Translations under genes and position numbers: made by a program
Shown here: piece after piece, positions 17,027 to 26,135 of the stretch
How positions within the stretch are numbered: position 1 is the first letter of the stretch
How the letters are laid out: every line of letters begins with the position of its first letter
Assembly: GCF_016595215.1 (NCBI RefSeq)
Contig: NZ_JAENHK010000010.1
Location: 1-64,000, forward strand
Direction of reading: 5' to 3'
Length of the DNA stretch: 64,000 nt
Source: Chryseobacterium paridis
GTDB taxonomy: Bacteria > Bacteroidota > Bacteroidia > Flavobacteriales > Weeksellaceae
Notes under the pieces: model-generated
What the model was told of the DNA's origin: nothing
Databases searched by the model: none
The model's input: only the letters and a program-made list of their open reading frames with translations

Positions 17027-18343
17027 TCACCCCAAAAACCACAATTCAAAACTGCTGCCTTCTTCCAATGCCTGATAATTAAGATATCCGCCATGGGCTT
17101 CCATAATACTTTTTGTAAGCGTTAGCCCGATTCCTGATCCGGTAGCTCTTGTTGTAAAAAATGGAAGGAAGATCTTGTCTTTAATTTCCGGAGTAATACC
17201 GATACCGTTGTCTATAACGCTGATAATGATCCGGCTGTTGTGTGATCTTACAGTAGTTTTAATGGTTTTATGTTCTTTTTCAGAAACCGCAAAAATGGCA
17301 TTAAGATAGAGATTGATAAGACTTCGCTCGATCATTTTTTCATCTGCAGAAATGATAAAATCGTCTATTTCAAGGATGGTCACGATATTCTGTTTTTCAA
17401 ACTCAGGTTTTAGAAAACTAACGGCCGATTCAATCACTTTTTTAAGAGAAATGCGGGCCAGAACTGGTTTGGGTAATTCCGCAACCTGTCGGTAACTATC
17501 GACAAAGCTTAACAATTGTTTGGATTTGGAATTAATGATCATGAGACTGTCTTTCATTTCCTGCTGGTCGTCTTTATCTACAGTTTCCTGATTACTGATG
17601 TATTCCAGATTCTGAATAAGGCTGTTAACAGGAGTAAGGGTGTTGAGAAGTTCATGGGATATCACCTTCATCAAATTGTTCCAGGCCAGTTTTTCTTTTT
17701 GTTCAATGATTTTCTGAACAGATTCAAGGGTGATGACATAAAAACGATGTTGTATATTTTTTATCTGTTTTGTTCTTAGTGAAAAAGATTGTTTGGAATT
17801 TCCACGGATAGAAATATCGAAAAACTCTTGAGAGCTGCTGTAACCGGTGTCATTGATGATTTTATAAAACTCCGGAACTTTAGACGCATATGAATTCCAT
17901 GTGTTATATTTAGGAATCTGTAAAATATCAAGAAATGCTTGATTTACGTAAAAAACATCCCAGTTTTCATCTTTTTCTGAGAGAATCATGAGACCTGTTT
18001 CCATTTGATCCAGAATACTCTCATAGAGAAGTTGATAAGAAGATTGGGAAAGTTGTTCCTCTTTACTTTGGTAATATAAACGGATACTGCTGTCCAACAG
18101 CTCTGTTCCGTCTTCTTTTGGAAATAATGAAAAATCTTTTCTTCTGATGGACGAAATAATCTTTTCCGTTTTTGAAATCTGGATCGTCAATGAGTAATTT
18201 ATGAAAACTACAAAAGCAATCATTATTCCGGCAAATAAAATAGCACTAAACCATTTTTCTTGCAAAAAGAAATGATAGCATGCAATCCCACTTACTATTG
18301 CCAGGAAGTTGTAAACCAGCCATCGGTAATTATATTTACTCAT
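17027..18343 (-). CDS. Sensor histidine kinase of NtrB type
   Basis: Protein of 438 residues: two membrane helices at about 8-25 and 33-54 with almost no periplasmic loop, a PAS-like region at about 105-210, HisKA with His230 in ISHELLNTLTPVNS, and a HATPase domain (NLYLNAIFAVSE N-box, DNGIGI, GSGIGLTLTKSIMEAHGG). The short loop implies sensing in the membrane or cytoplasm. It lies downstream of the sigma-54 response regulator on the same strand, separated by about 200 bp of heptamer repeats. The pair very likely controls the divergent export operon. Confidence 0.92.
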   Translation of the reverse strand: MSKYNYRWLVYNFLAIVSGIACYHFFLQEKWFSAILFAGIMIAFVVFINYSLTIQISKTEKIISSIRRKDFSLFPKEDGTELLDSSIRLYYQSKEEQLSQSSYQLLYESILDQMETGLMILSEKDENWDVFYVNQAFLDILQIPKYNTWNSYASKVPEFYKIINDTGYSSSQEFFDISIRGNSKQSFSLRTKQIKNIQHRFYVITLESVQKIIEQKEKLAWNNLMKVISHELLNTLTPVNSLIQNLEYISNQETVDKDDQQEMKDSLMIINSKSKQLLSFVDSYRQVAELPKPVLARISLKKVIESAVSFLKPEFEKQNIVTILEIDDFIISADEKMIERSLINLYLNAIFAVSEKEHKTIKTTVRSHNSRIIISVIDNGIGITPEIKDKIFLPFFTTRATGSGIGLTLTKSIMEAHGGYLNYQALEEGSSFELWFLG

Positions 18344-18367
18344 GATTTTCTATGTTTTTTGGTAGTT

Positions 18368-18465
18368 TAGGTTCGAGGTTCGAGGTTCGGGGTTTGAGAT
18401 ACGAGATACGAGGTTCGAGATACGGGATTTGAGATGCGAGGTACGAGGTTCGGGGTTTGGGGTTT
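18368..18465. repeat. 14-unit 7-bp tandem repeat
   Basis: Fourteen consecutive heptamers in perfect 7-base register, drawn from a few variants: GAGGTTC, GAGATAC, GGGGTTT, plus single GGGATTT, GAGATGC and GAGGTAC. Unit 1 is TAGGTTC at 18368; the last is GGGGTTT at 18459-18465. A short array in the opposite orientation lies at 18524-18546. CGAGGTACGAG occurs on the plus strand at 18437-18447 and on the minus strand at 18534-18524, so the transcript between regulator and kinase can fold. Confidence 0.85.
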
Positions 18466-18523
18466 GGACATTTCAAATTATTATTTTTGCTCTAACTTCT
18501 AACTTTCCACTTTCAATTTTCAA

Positions 18524-18546
18524 CTCGTACCTCGTACCCGTACCTC
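18524..18546. repeat. Inverted partner of heptamer array, abutting the regulator stop codon
   Basis: On the minus strand this reads GAGGTAC, GGGTAC, GAGGTAC, GAG directly after the TGA of the response regulator. It is complementary to part of the longer array at 18368-18465. About 55 bases of unrelated sequence lie between the two arms. Confidence 0.7.
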
Positions 18547-19890
18547 TCATATCCCAAACTTCTCCATCCTCCGGTAAAGCGCTGCCCTTGAAAGCCCCAG
18601 ATCTTCTGCTGCCAGAGAAATATTTCCTGTGTGTTTTCTTAAGGCTTTTTTGATCAGCACTTCCTCCATTTCTTCTATATTGAGATTGATGAGGGTATTT
18701 TCCTGTTCTTCCTGTTGAGGCATCAATAACTGGAGATTGTTATCGGTTGAAAGAATAACGCTTCGTTCCAGGCAATGATCCAGTTCCCGGATATTTCCAG
18801 GCCATGGATAATTTTTAAGAATAAGCAATAAATCATCACTGAGTTGCAGGTTGGGCTTATGGTATTTCTGTTTATAACGATCCAGAAAATAATCCGCTAA
18901 AAGAGCAATGTCCTCCTGTCTTTCCCTTAAAGCGGGAATTTGTATTTCTACGGTATTGATTCTATAATATAAATCCTGGCGAAAACGATTTTCAGCGACT
19001 GCTTTTTTAAGGTTTTCGTTGGTTGCAAAAATAAAACGTATATCTAATAAACGTTCTTTAGATTCACCCAACCTCGATAGTTTTCTATTTTGGATGAGAC
19101 TCAATAGTTTGGTTTGCAGCTGAAGTGGGAGATTTCCGATCTCATCCAGAAAGACAGTGCCATTCTGAGCATTCTCAATCTTTCCTGCATAATCCTGATG
19201 AGCATCTGTAAACGCTCCTTTTTTGTAACCAAATAATTCTGATTCAAAAAGATTCTCCGAGATACTTCCCAGGTCTATATGCACAAACGGCTCGTTTTTT
19301 CTTTCGGATTGTTCGTGAATAGATTCAGCCAATACATATTTTCCGGTTCCATTTTCACCTAAAAGCAATACATTGGCATCTGTAGGTGCTACCTTTTTGA
19401 TCTGTTCAAGCACTTCCTGCATCTTTACAGAATGGCTGTCCAATTGATATTGATTACTTTTCTGATTTACATTTTCCCATTGGTTGAGCTTCTTATTTTT
19501 GCGGGAAATATCAACAGCAAGATTCACCGAAGCGTATAACTTTTCATTATTCCAGGGTTTAAGAATGAAATCCGAAGCCCCATTTTTTAAAGCTTCTACA
19601 GCCAGTTCTACTTCGCCATAGGCAGTCATGAGAATAATAGGGAGATGAGGTTCCAATGTTTTGATTTCTTTCATCCAGTAGAGCCCATCCTGACCACTTT
19701 CAAAGCCCTTTCTGAAATTCATATCCAGTACTACCGCATCGATCTGGTTTTCTGTAATGAACTTCAGAATCTGTGCTGGTTTACTGAGGCAGCTGACTTC
19801 AGAGAAGAATTTCTTGAGCCAGACTCTTGCAGAGAACAAAATATCTTCGTCGTCATCTACAATGAGAATATGAGCTTCTTTTTTTCGCAT
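18547..19890 (-). CDS. Sigma-54-dependent response regulator (NtrC family)
   Basis: Protein of 447 residues: receiver domain (acidic pocket DDDED, phospho-acceptor Asp56 in AVVLDMNF), AAA+ sigma-54 activator domain with Walker A GENGTGKY, the L1 loop GAFTDA (GAFTGA in most family members), Walker B FLDEIG, and a Fis-type helix-turn-helix at the C-terminus (GNISLAAEDLGLSRAALYRR). It remodels sigma-54 RNA polymerase after phosphorylation, presumably by the kinase downstream. Across the divergent intergenic region lie a sigma-54 promoter and two dyad sites in front of an export operon, its probable target. Confidence 0.94.
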   Translation of the reverse strand: MRKKEAHILIVDDDEDILFSARVWLKKFFSEVSCLSKPAQILKFITENQIDAVVLDMNFRKGFESGQDGLYWMKEIKTLEPHLPIILMTAYGEVELAVEALKNGASDFILKPWNNEKLYASVNLAVDISRKNKKLNQWENVNQKSNQYQLDSHSVKMQEVLEQIKKVAPTDANVLLLGENGTGKYVLAESIHEQSERKNEPFVHIDLGSISENLFESELFGYKKGAFTDAHQDYAGKIENAQNGTVFLDEIGNLPLQLQTKLLSLIQNRKLSRLGESKERLLDIRFIFATNENLKKAVAENRFRQDLYYRINTVEIQIPALRERQEDIALLADYFLDRYKQKYHKPNLQLSDDLLLILKNYPWPGNIRELDHCLERSVILSTDNNLQLLMPQQEEQENTLINLNIEEMEEVLIKKALRKHTGNISLAAEDLGLSRAALYRRMEKFGI

Positions 19891-19935
19891 ATTATATATT
19901 AAGCATATTAAAATTAATTCTTTTATATAAAAAAC

Positions 19936-19972
19936 TGTTCATTTTTGAACAAAAAGTGTCCGATATCGAACA
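19936..19972 (+). promoter_or_regulatory. Two dyad operators, probable enhancer sites for the NtrC-type regulator
   Basis: Site 1 is TGTTCA-TTTT-TGAACA (19936-19951), a perfect dyad. Site 2 is TGTCCGATATCGAACA (19957-19972), with one mismatch between arms. They share TGT..ACA ends and are 21 bp apart centre to centre, two helical turns, so two dimers would bind on one face. They lie roughly 75-100 bp upstream of the -24 element, the usual place for sigma-54 enhancers. Confidence 0.65.
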
Positions 19973-20036
19973 GTTAATTCTATTATCCTAAAAACATTAT
20001 TCCACATTTTCAAGGACTTACAGACTTATATTTTTC

Positions 20037-20051
20037 TGGCATGTTGATTGT
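20037..20051 (+). promoter_or_regulatory. Sigma-54 promoter of the export operon
   Basis: TGGCAT at 20037-20042, five bases, then TTGT at 20048-20051, against consensus TGGCAC-N5-TTGC. GG and the downstream G are at the required spacing; the final C is T. The adaptor ATG is 36 bases downstream, and a sigma-54 activator is encoded divergently. Confidence 0.7.
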
Positions 20052-20086
20052 GTAATCTATTGTAATAAAGTAAGTTATATCTTATT

Positions 20087-21328
20087 ATGGATACGAAAAT
20101 AGTAAAAAAGAAATCAAAATTAAAATTTGTTTTAGGCGGATTGGCAGGAGTGGTCATATTATCGCTATCCGGGTTTTATTTTACCCAGCAGAAAAAAACC
20201 TATAATGTCGCAATAGAAGATATCCAGACGGATAAAGTGACTCAAGGGAAATTTGAGGATATGCTAATGGTTACTGCACAGACACAATCTCTTAATTCCT
20301 CTTTGGTGAATGTTCTGGAAGGTGGGGCTGTGAAAGAAATTTTTACGGAGGATGGGCAAATGCTGATCAAAGGGCAGCCTATAGCAAGGGTCTATAATCC
20401 GAATACTGAATTTAACTATATGAATCAGCAAAATGGAATCCTGCAACAGATCAGCCAGATGAGAAGTACACTCCTTGAATTGAAAAATCAGGAACTGGCT
20501 CAGGATAAAGAATTGCTGCAATCACAGAATGATTATAATACGGCACTTCAAAACTTTAATCTTCAGAAACGTCTTTATGATGCAGAGATTGGAAAAAAAA
20601 CAGATTATGACATGAGCGTGCAGAATCTTAATTACCAAAAACAACGGAAATCGATCGTAGAAAAAGGATATACAAGCGAGAAGAACTCCAGAAACTCTCA
20701 AATGTCTGCAATCAATGCTTCAATGGGAGAGATGAATAGAAGCCTTGCGATCCTAAGCTCTAATAAAAATAATTTCCTTATTACGGCACCAGCTTCAGGA
20801 CGATTATCATCCTTTACCATTACAGCAGGCGAAAATCTGACAAGTGGGCAAAGTATTGGAAAGATAGATTTGATGGATGGTTATAAATTAGTAGCTAAAG
20901 TGGATGAATATTACATTAATAAGTTGCAAAATGGGATCAAAGGAATCCTTGACAATAATGGGCAGGCTTATGATGTAGTGATTACGAAAATTCTACCAGA
21001 AGTAAAAGACGGGCAATTTTCAGCTGAACTTAATTTTACTCAAAAGAAACCTGAAAACCTGAAAATAGGGATGACTTTCGGAGTTAAACTAAAACTTTCG
21101 GCAGATACACAAAGCACCATGATCCCTAAAGGGAATTTTTATAAAGATACCAATGGAAAATGGGTGTTCGTGGTCAAAGGAAATAAAGCAGAAAAAAGGA
21201 ATATCATTTTAGGAAGAGAGAATCCACTATATTATGAAGTGAAGTCCGGATTGAAGTCTGGAGAAACAATAATCACATCCGACTATGCTGATCTTAAAAA
21301 ATATGAAATCCTGGACATAAAAAAGTAA
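20087..21328 (+). CDS. Periplasmic adaptor (HlyD/MacA-like) of ABC export system
   Basis: Membrane-fusion protein of 413 residues: N-terminal anchor helix at about 13-30 (VLGGLAGVVILSLSGFYF), then a first barrel/lipoyl segment, a long coiled-coil hairpin at about 105-225, the second lipoyl half (ITAPASGRLSSFTITAGENL), and a membrane-proximal barrel (WVFVVKGNKAEKRNIILG). It links an inner-membrane transporter to an outer-membrane TolC channel. It is first in an operon of adaptor, ATPase, permease and TolC, and sits behind a sigma-54 promoter, so the whole pump is probably induced by the divergent two-component system. The cargo is unknown. Confidence 0.92.
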   Translation: MDTKIVKKKSKLKFVLGGLAGVVILSLSGFYFTQQKKTYNVAIEDIQTDKVTQGKFEDMLMVTAQTQSLNSSLVNVLEGGAVKEIFTEDGQMLIKGQPIARVYNPNTEFNYMNQQNGILQQISQMRSTLLELKNQELAQDKELLQSQNDYNTALQNFNLQKRLYDAEIGKKTDYDMSVQNLNYQKQRKSIVEKGYTSEKNSRNSQMSAINASMGEMNRSLAILSSNKNNFLITAPASGRLSSFTITAGENLTSGQSIGKIDLMDGYKLVAKVDEYYINKLQNGIKGILDNNGQAYDVVITKILPEVKDGQFSAELNFTQKKPENLKIGMTFGVKLKLSADTQSTMIPKGNFYKDTNGKWVFVVKGNKAEKRNIILGRENPLYYEVKSGLKSGETIITSDYADLKKYEILDIKK

Positions 21329-21415
21329 AAATATGAATACTTTTAACTTAGTATTAAACAGGTTAAATAGCAATTAATAATCGAATCAATACCATAACAA
21401 ATAAATAAAATTACA

Positions 21416-22138
21416 ATGATCAATATACATAATCTTTCAAAAATATATCAATCAGAAGACGTACAGACTCATGCATTAAATAAAGTGAATCTTAGTATTA
21501 AAGAAGGCGAATTTCTTGCTATAATGGGGCCATCCGGTTGTGGGAAATCTACATTTTTAAATATCCTTGGACTTTTAGATTCAGCTTCTGAAGGCTCTTA
21601 CCAGTTTTCAGAAAAGGAAATGGTAGGATTGAGTGAAAGAGGGAAATCGGATGTCCGCAAAAAAAACATAGGCTTTATTTTTCAAAATTTTAATCTGATA
21701 GATGAACTTACAGTTTATGAGAATATTGAGCTTCCATTAATTTATAACGGAGTTCCTTCTTCAGAAAGAAAAAAGAAAGTGGAAGAAATTATGGAAAATA
21801 TTAATATCAGCCATCGTGCGAAACATTATCCACAACAGCTTTCCGGAGGGCAGCAACAAAGAGCAGCTGTAGCCAGAGCGCTTGTTACAAAACCTAAACT
21901 GATCCTTGCGGATGAGCCCACGGGAAACCTGGATAGCTCCAATGGAAATGAAGTGATGAATCTTCTGTCAGAACTTCACAGAGAAGGCTCTACTATTGTG
22001 ATGGTAACACACTCTTCATATGATGCCGGATATGCTTCCAGAATTATTAACATGAAAGACGGAGAAATTTTCAATGAGGAACATGCTTCTCAAAGAAAGG
22101 ATGTATTTGCAAAAGCAGAAGCAAAAGAATTTGGATAA
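21416..22138 (+). CDS. ABC transporter ATPase, MacB/LolD type
   Basis: ATPase of 240 residues with all nucleotide-binding motifs: Walker A GPSGCGKST starting near residue 38, Q-loop FIFQNFNLI, signature LSGGQQQR, Walker B LILADEPTGNLD, and H-loop MVTHSS. DEPTGNLDS and the Q-loop region are typical of the MacB/LolD/FtsE group that drives mechanotransmission rather than substrate passage through the membrane. The C-terminal tail is Lys/Glu-rich. It belongs with the following FtsX-type permease. Confidence 0.93.
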   Translation: MINIHNLSKIYQSEDVQTHALNKVNLSIKEGEFLAIMGPSGCGKSTFLNILGLLDSASEGSYQFSEKEMVGLSERGKSDVRKKNIGFIFQNFNLIDELTVYENIELPLIYNGVPSSERKKKVEEIMENINISHRAKHYPQQLSGGQQQRAAVARALVTKPKLILADEPTGNLDSSNGNEVMNLLSELHREGSTIVMVTHSSYDAGYASRIINMKDGEIFNEEHASQRKDVFAKAEAKEFG

Positions 22139-22215
22139 GTCACAAGACTTTCCGGTTGTGTATCAATCAGATCATATCGAAATGGTCTTATCATTCATTA
22201 TTAATACATACAATT

Positions 22216-24630
22216 ATGCTTAAAAACTGGCTCAAAATTGCCTTGATCAATTATAAAAAAAATGCATTATCCACTATCATCAATATATTTGGACTTACTA
22301 TAGGCCTTACGGGATTTATGATGATCCTGATGCATTGGAACGATGAGGAATCTTACGAAAAATGGAATCCTAAAAAGGATCAGATCTATGCTTTTCAATT
22401 CTTCACGAAAAAAGATAACGCTTATGGAAGCACTATATCTTATCCAATGGCGGTTAGTGCTTCTAAAAAAATTCCTGAAGTTCTGGATTATGTGCTTTTC
22501 AGTACCCCGTCAGGATATAAGATGACCACAAAATACCGGACAGCTTATCAGAAAGACGGACTTTTATCGTCAGAAAGCTTCTTTAATTTTTTCCCGTTTA
22601 AAATCATCTCGGGAGAAACTAAAGATGCTTTAAAAACAGAAACGTCTATTGCTATTTCTAAGCAAACGGCAATGAAGTTATTTGGGAAAACCAATGTATC
22701 AGGAGAATCAATAAAAATTGAAAACAAAGAATATATCGTTACTGCGGTATATGAACTTCCTGAAGGAAACACTCAGATAAAACCTGAATTTATTATCAAT
22801 CCGGTGGAACTGTTGAGAAGTGACAGGGAACATTGGAGTGATTTCAAATACGGATCTTTCTTTATGTTGAAAAAAGGAACGGACCCTACAGTTTTCGAAA
22901 AGAAGTTTAAGAGAGATATTATTGAAATCAGATCGGCTATTGAAGGTAAACCTTTAGGGATAAATGCACAAGAGTTTTTGGAAAAATATGGTCCGAACGA
23001 TGGTCTATTGACTCCTCTGGATGAGTTAAGACTGCATGCAAAAGCATCCTGGTTTGGAGTGGGAGATTTCAAAACCATACTCATTCTATTTTTTCTGTCA
23101 GTAATGATCGTTATTTTATCTGCCATTAATTTTATTAATTTAAAAACGGCAGAATCTTCGCAAAGAGGTAAAGAAGTAGGAGTAAGAAAAGCGATCGGAG
23201 GAACAAGGTCTTCCTTAATGATGCAGTTTCTTCTAGAGGCTTTTATCATATGTATGCTGTCATATGTCCTTTCATTAGCTTTAACAGAACTTTTACTTCC
23301 TAATTTCAACAAATTCTTTGATAAAGAGATAAAACTAAATGATTGGCACATATTCGTCTATTCATTGGGAATGGTACTTGTTGTATCTTTAATATCCGGG
23401 CTCATTCCTGCTTTCTATCTTTCCAGCTTCAAAGCCATTGAAACCCTGAAAGGAAACTTCGCGCGAAGTAAACATGGAATCTGGCTAAGAAATGGAATTC
23501 TTACTCTTCAATTGATGATTTCTTCATTTTTTATTATCGGTGGTTTAATTGTAGACAGCCAGGTAAAACATATGATGAATAAAGATTTGGGTTTTAACGG
23601 AAAACAAATCATGCTCATTACCTTTAATGAAAATAGTGTAAAGCCATGGTTGAAATATGAACGTCTGAAAACCCAACTTTCAAAAATAGACGGTGTTGAA
23701 GCAGTTTCTTATGGAGAGGCGGTTGCAGGAAGCAATCGGAGAAGCAGTGCAAATATGGACAGTAAGAACCAGACTATTAATTCAGATTACAGTACAATGG
23801 ATTATAATTACCTGCAATTTATGGGGGTGAAGCTGGTGAAGGGACGTTGGTTAAATCCTGAACTAGCCTCTGATACTATTAACAATATGATCGTAAATGA
23901 AGCATTTGTCAGAAAATTTGGTTGGACGGATGATAAGATACTTCAGAGTACTTACTCCCCAGGATTTGATGATAATAAAAAATATAAAGTCGTGGGAATT
24001 GTTAAGGATTTTAATTTCAGAAATCTGAAACTTAAAGTAGAGCCAATCGCATTTTTCCACTATAAAGATGCAGAACGTAAAAGATTTGATTTATATAATA
24101 TTCAGGTGAAAGTGAAACCTGATGATATCGAAGGTACCGTGAATAACATTAAAAAATACTGGGAAAATTCTGTAGAACCAGGTTATCCTTTTGAATATTA
24201 TTTTGTTAATCAGAGATTTGCCAGAACCTTTGTACAGTATCAGAAACAGAAAACCACATTCTCAATTCTTAATGCGATGGTATTGATAGTTGCCTTACTA
24301 GGACTTTTTGCTCTTTCTTCTCTTATGATAGAACAGAAACTGAAAGAGGTGGCGATCAGGAAAACATTAGGAGCATCAGACCGTATCCTGGTTTTTGGAT
24401 TGACAAAACAGTTTCTTTGGATTACTATAGCTGCTGTATTGATCAGTATTCCTATCTCTTATTATCTGATGAACGAATGGCTTAAAGATTTTGCCTACAG
24501 AATTGATATGCCGATTTGGCCATTTTTAGTTAGCTTTTGTGTATTACTGGCATTGACATTTGCAGTAGTAAGTATTAAAGCGTATAAGGCTACAAAAGTC
24601 AATCTCGTTAAATACCTGAAATATGAATAA
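22216..24630 (+). CDS. FtsX/MacB-type ABC permease
   Basis: I start at ATG 22216 because MLKNWLKIALINYKKNALST is the standard opening of Bacteroidota FtsX-like permeases; an upstream ATG at 22156 adds 20 unconserved residues. The 804-residue protein has two MacB periplasmic core domains, each followed by an FtsX domain, and about eight membrane helices (for example ILILFFLSVMIVILSAINFI, LLEAFIICMLSYVLSLALTE, and a C-terminal set after VALLGLFALSSLMIEQ). The repeated motifs RGKEVGVRKAIGGTRSSL and LKEVAIRKTLGASDRIL are the coupling regions that touch the ATPase. It belongs to the adaptor-TolC export operon. Confidence 0.92.
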   Translation: MLKNWLKIALINYKKNALSTIINIFGLTIGLTGFMMILMHWNDEESYEKWNPKKDQIYAFQFFTKKDNAYGSTISYPMAVSASKKIPEVLDYVLFSTPSGYKMTTKYRTAYQKDGLLSSESFFNFFPFKIISGETKDALKTETSIAISKQTAMKLFGKTNVSGESIKIENKEYIVTAVYELPEGNTQIKPEFIINPVELLRSDREHWSDFKYGSFFMLKKGTDPTVFEKKFKRDIIEIRSAIEGKPLGINAQEFLEKYGPNDGLLTPLDELRLHAKASWFGVGDFKTILILFFLSVMIVILSAINFINLKTAESSQRGKEVGVRKAIGGTRSSLMMQFLLEAFIICMLSYVLSLALTELLLPNFNKFFDKEIKLNDWHIFVYSLGMVLVVSLISGLIPAFYLSSFKAIETLKGNFARSKHGIWLRNGILTLQLMISSFFIIGGLIVDSQVKHMMNKDLGFNGKQIMLITFNENSVKPWLKYERLKTQLSKIDGVEAVSYGEAVAGSNRRSSANMDSKNQTINSDYSTMDYNYLQFMGVKLVKGRWLNPELASDTINNMIVNEAFVRKFGWTDDKILQSTYSPGFDDNKKYKVVGIVKDFNFRNLKLKVEPIAFFHYKDAERKRFDLYNIQVKVKPDDIEGTVNNIKKYWENSVEPGYPFEYYFVNQRFARTFVQYQKQKTTFSILNAMVLIVALLGLFALSSLMIEQKLKEVAIRKTLGASDRILVFGLTKQFLWITIAAVLISIPISYYLMNEWLKDFAYRIDMPIWPFLVSFCVLLALTFAVVSIKAYKATKVNLVKYLKYE

Positions 24631-24681
24631 TCCATTCATTATTATTAATCATCCAGAATAGATTTAAAATTTTAACGTCTC

Positions 24682-25980
24682 ATGAAAAATTTCATTTTCA
24701 TATTTTTTGTAGGCCTTTTTCCGGCCCAGCAATCATGGAACCTGCAACAAAGTCTGGAGTATGCAACCACGCATCATCCATCGATAAAGCAGGCTACCGT
24801 TACCGTTGCAAAAAACGAAAGACTGATCACTGCTTCAAAAGGAATGTTATTACCTTCTGCAGAAGCTGGTGTGAAGCACAATTATAGTTTTGGTTCTTCT
24901 ATAAACCAGTCAAGCAATCAGAGAGAAGCGCTCAACACACAGTATGATGAGCTTAATGTGAGAGCAGACTGGGAACTTTTCAACTGGAAGAATTTCTTAA
25001 ATATATCTTTATCAAAACTTAATAAGGAAACCAGTACCTATAGACTTAAACAGGCTCAGAATGATGTAAAACTAAATGTTATTCAAATGTTTTTTACCTA
25101 TCAGAATAGTCGCAGCTGGTTGAATGTTCTGGAAACTCAGATCTCTGGGATCGAAGACCAGATCAAGCGTACTGAGAAGGAAGTTGAAATTGGAAACAGG
25201 CCAAAAAGCGATGTGTATGATATCAAAGCAAATTTAGGAACTTTACAGGAGCAATGGGTATCTGCAAAAAATCAACGTGATCTTGCAAAAATTAATCTCC
25301 TGAATGCTGTTGCAGTTACCTCAGATTCTATAGACTTTGTAATGGATGATGAGAAAACCCTTGTAGGATCTGAGTTTCAGGATCCTGACTTTACAAAAAA
25401 GCTTCTGGAAAAAAATCCAGCATATCAATCGGTGATGGCAGATATCGTTGCAATGAGAAAAAAAGAAGAAGTAGCGAGATCCGGTTATTTACCTACATTA
25501 AATGGAAGCTATAGCTGGTCGAGTTTTTATAATAAAGCGCTAGGAAAAAATGATGCTCCAACAGTTAGCTTCTCAGATCAGTTTTCACAGAATAAAAACC
25601 AGTCTCTGGCGTTCGGACTCAACATTCCCATCTTTAATAAGTTACAGGTAAAAACGAATGTGGAGATCGCTAAACTTAATACCATTAATTCAAATTTAGA
25701 TAAAGAACTCGTCATCAATAATCTTACTCAGACTATTAATTCGATCAAAGCTCAGTTTCTAAATGCCCAGGAAAAATATCAACTTCTGGATGCCAATTTT
25801 GAGAATCAAAAACTTTCATTTCAGAAATCTGAAGAGAAATATCGGGAAGGGTTGATGGATGCCTATACATTTTTTGTTGTCCGAAATGGATGGCTTCAGG
25901 CAAATTATAATCTTATCAGCAGTAAAAATGAAGTCATGCAACAAACCGAACTTTTAAAAGTGCTGGAATCTGGTTTGTAA
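24682..25980 (+). CDS. TolC family outer membrane efflux protein
   Basis: Protein of 432 residues with a short signal peptide (FIFIFFVGLFPAQQ). Two OEP repeats are visible: the first opens with WNLQQSLEYATTHHPSIKQA, and the second covers LLEKNPAYQSVMADI to the C-terminus, with the typical SEEKYREGLMDAYTFFVVRNGWLQA helix segment (given in part: EEKYREGLMDAY). It would form the trimeric outer-membrane duct for the upstream ABC pump. It is the last gene of the operon, 51 bp after the permease and followed by a terminator. Confidence 0.93.
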   Translation: MKNFIFIFFVGLFPAQQSWNLQQSLEYATTHHPSIKQATVTVAKNERLITASKGMLLPSAEAGVKHNYSFGSSINQSSNQREALNTQYDELNVRADWELFNWKNFLNISLSKLNKETSTYRLKQAQNDVKLNVIQMFFTYQNSRSWLNVLETQISGIEDQIKRTEKEVEIGNRPKSDVYDIKANLGTLQEQWVSAKNQRDLAKINLLNAVAVTSDSIDFVMDDEKTLVGSEFQDPDFTKKLLEKNPAYQSVMADIVAMRKKEEVARSGYLPTLNGSYSWSSFYNKALGKNDAPTVSFSDQFSQNKNQSLAFGLNIPIFNKLQVKTNVEIAKLNTINSNLDKELVINNLTQTINSIKAQFLNAQEKYQLLDANFENQKLSFQKSEEKYREGLMDAYTFFVVRNGWLQANYNLISSKNEVMQQTELLKVLESGL

Positions 25981-26038
25981 CTTGGAAAGATATACTTTCT
26001 TTTATTAAAAAAAACATTCATTCATCATATTCAACAAT

Positions 26039-26075
26039 GGCTATTTTGGAATTTTCCGGATAGCCTTTGTTTTTT
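26039..26075 (+). terminator. Terminator of the export operon
   Basis: GGCTAT (26039-26044) pairs with ATAGCC (26060-26065), with an inner GGAA/TTCC stem across a small internal loop, followed by TTTGTTTTTT. Confidence 0.75.
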
Positions 26076-26135
26076 ATAAGAATAGGATAAAGTGTTTAAT
26101 GATCAATTTCTTCAGGATTAGCTTGCTTAAAGAAA

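Noticed and set aside
18368..18465. Heptamer array as a CRISPR
   Set aside because: Units are contiguous 7-mers without spacers, and no cas gene is present.
22773..23351. 192-residue minus-strand ORF
   Set aside because: Antisense to the FtsX permease, with no recognisable features.
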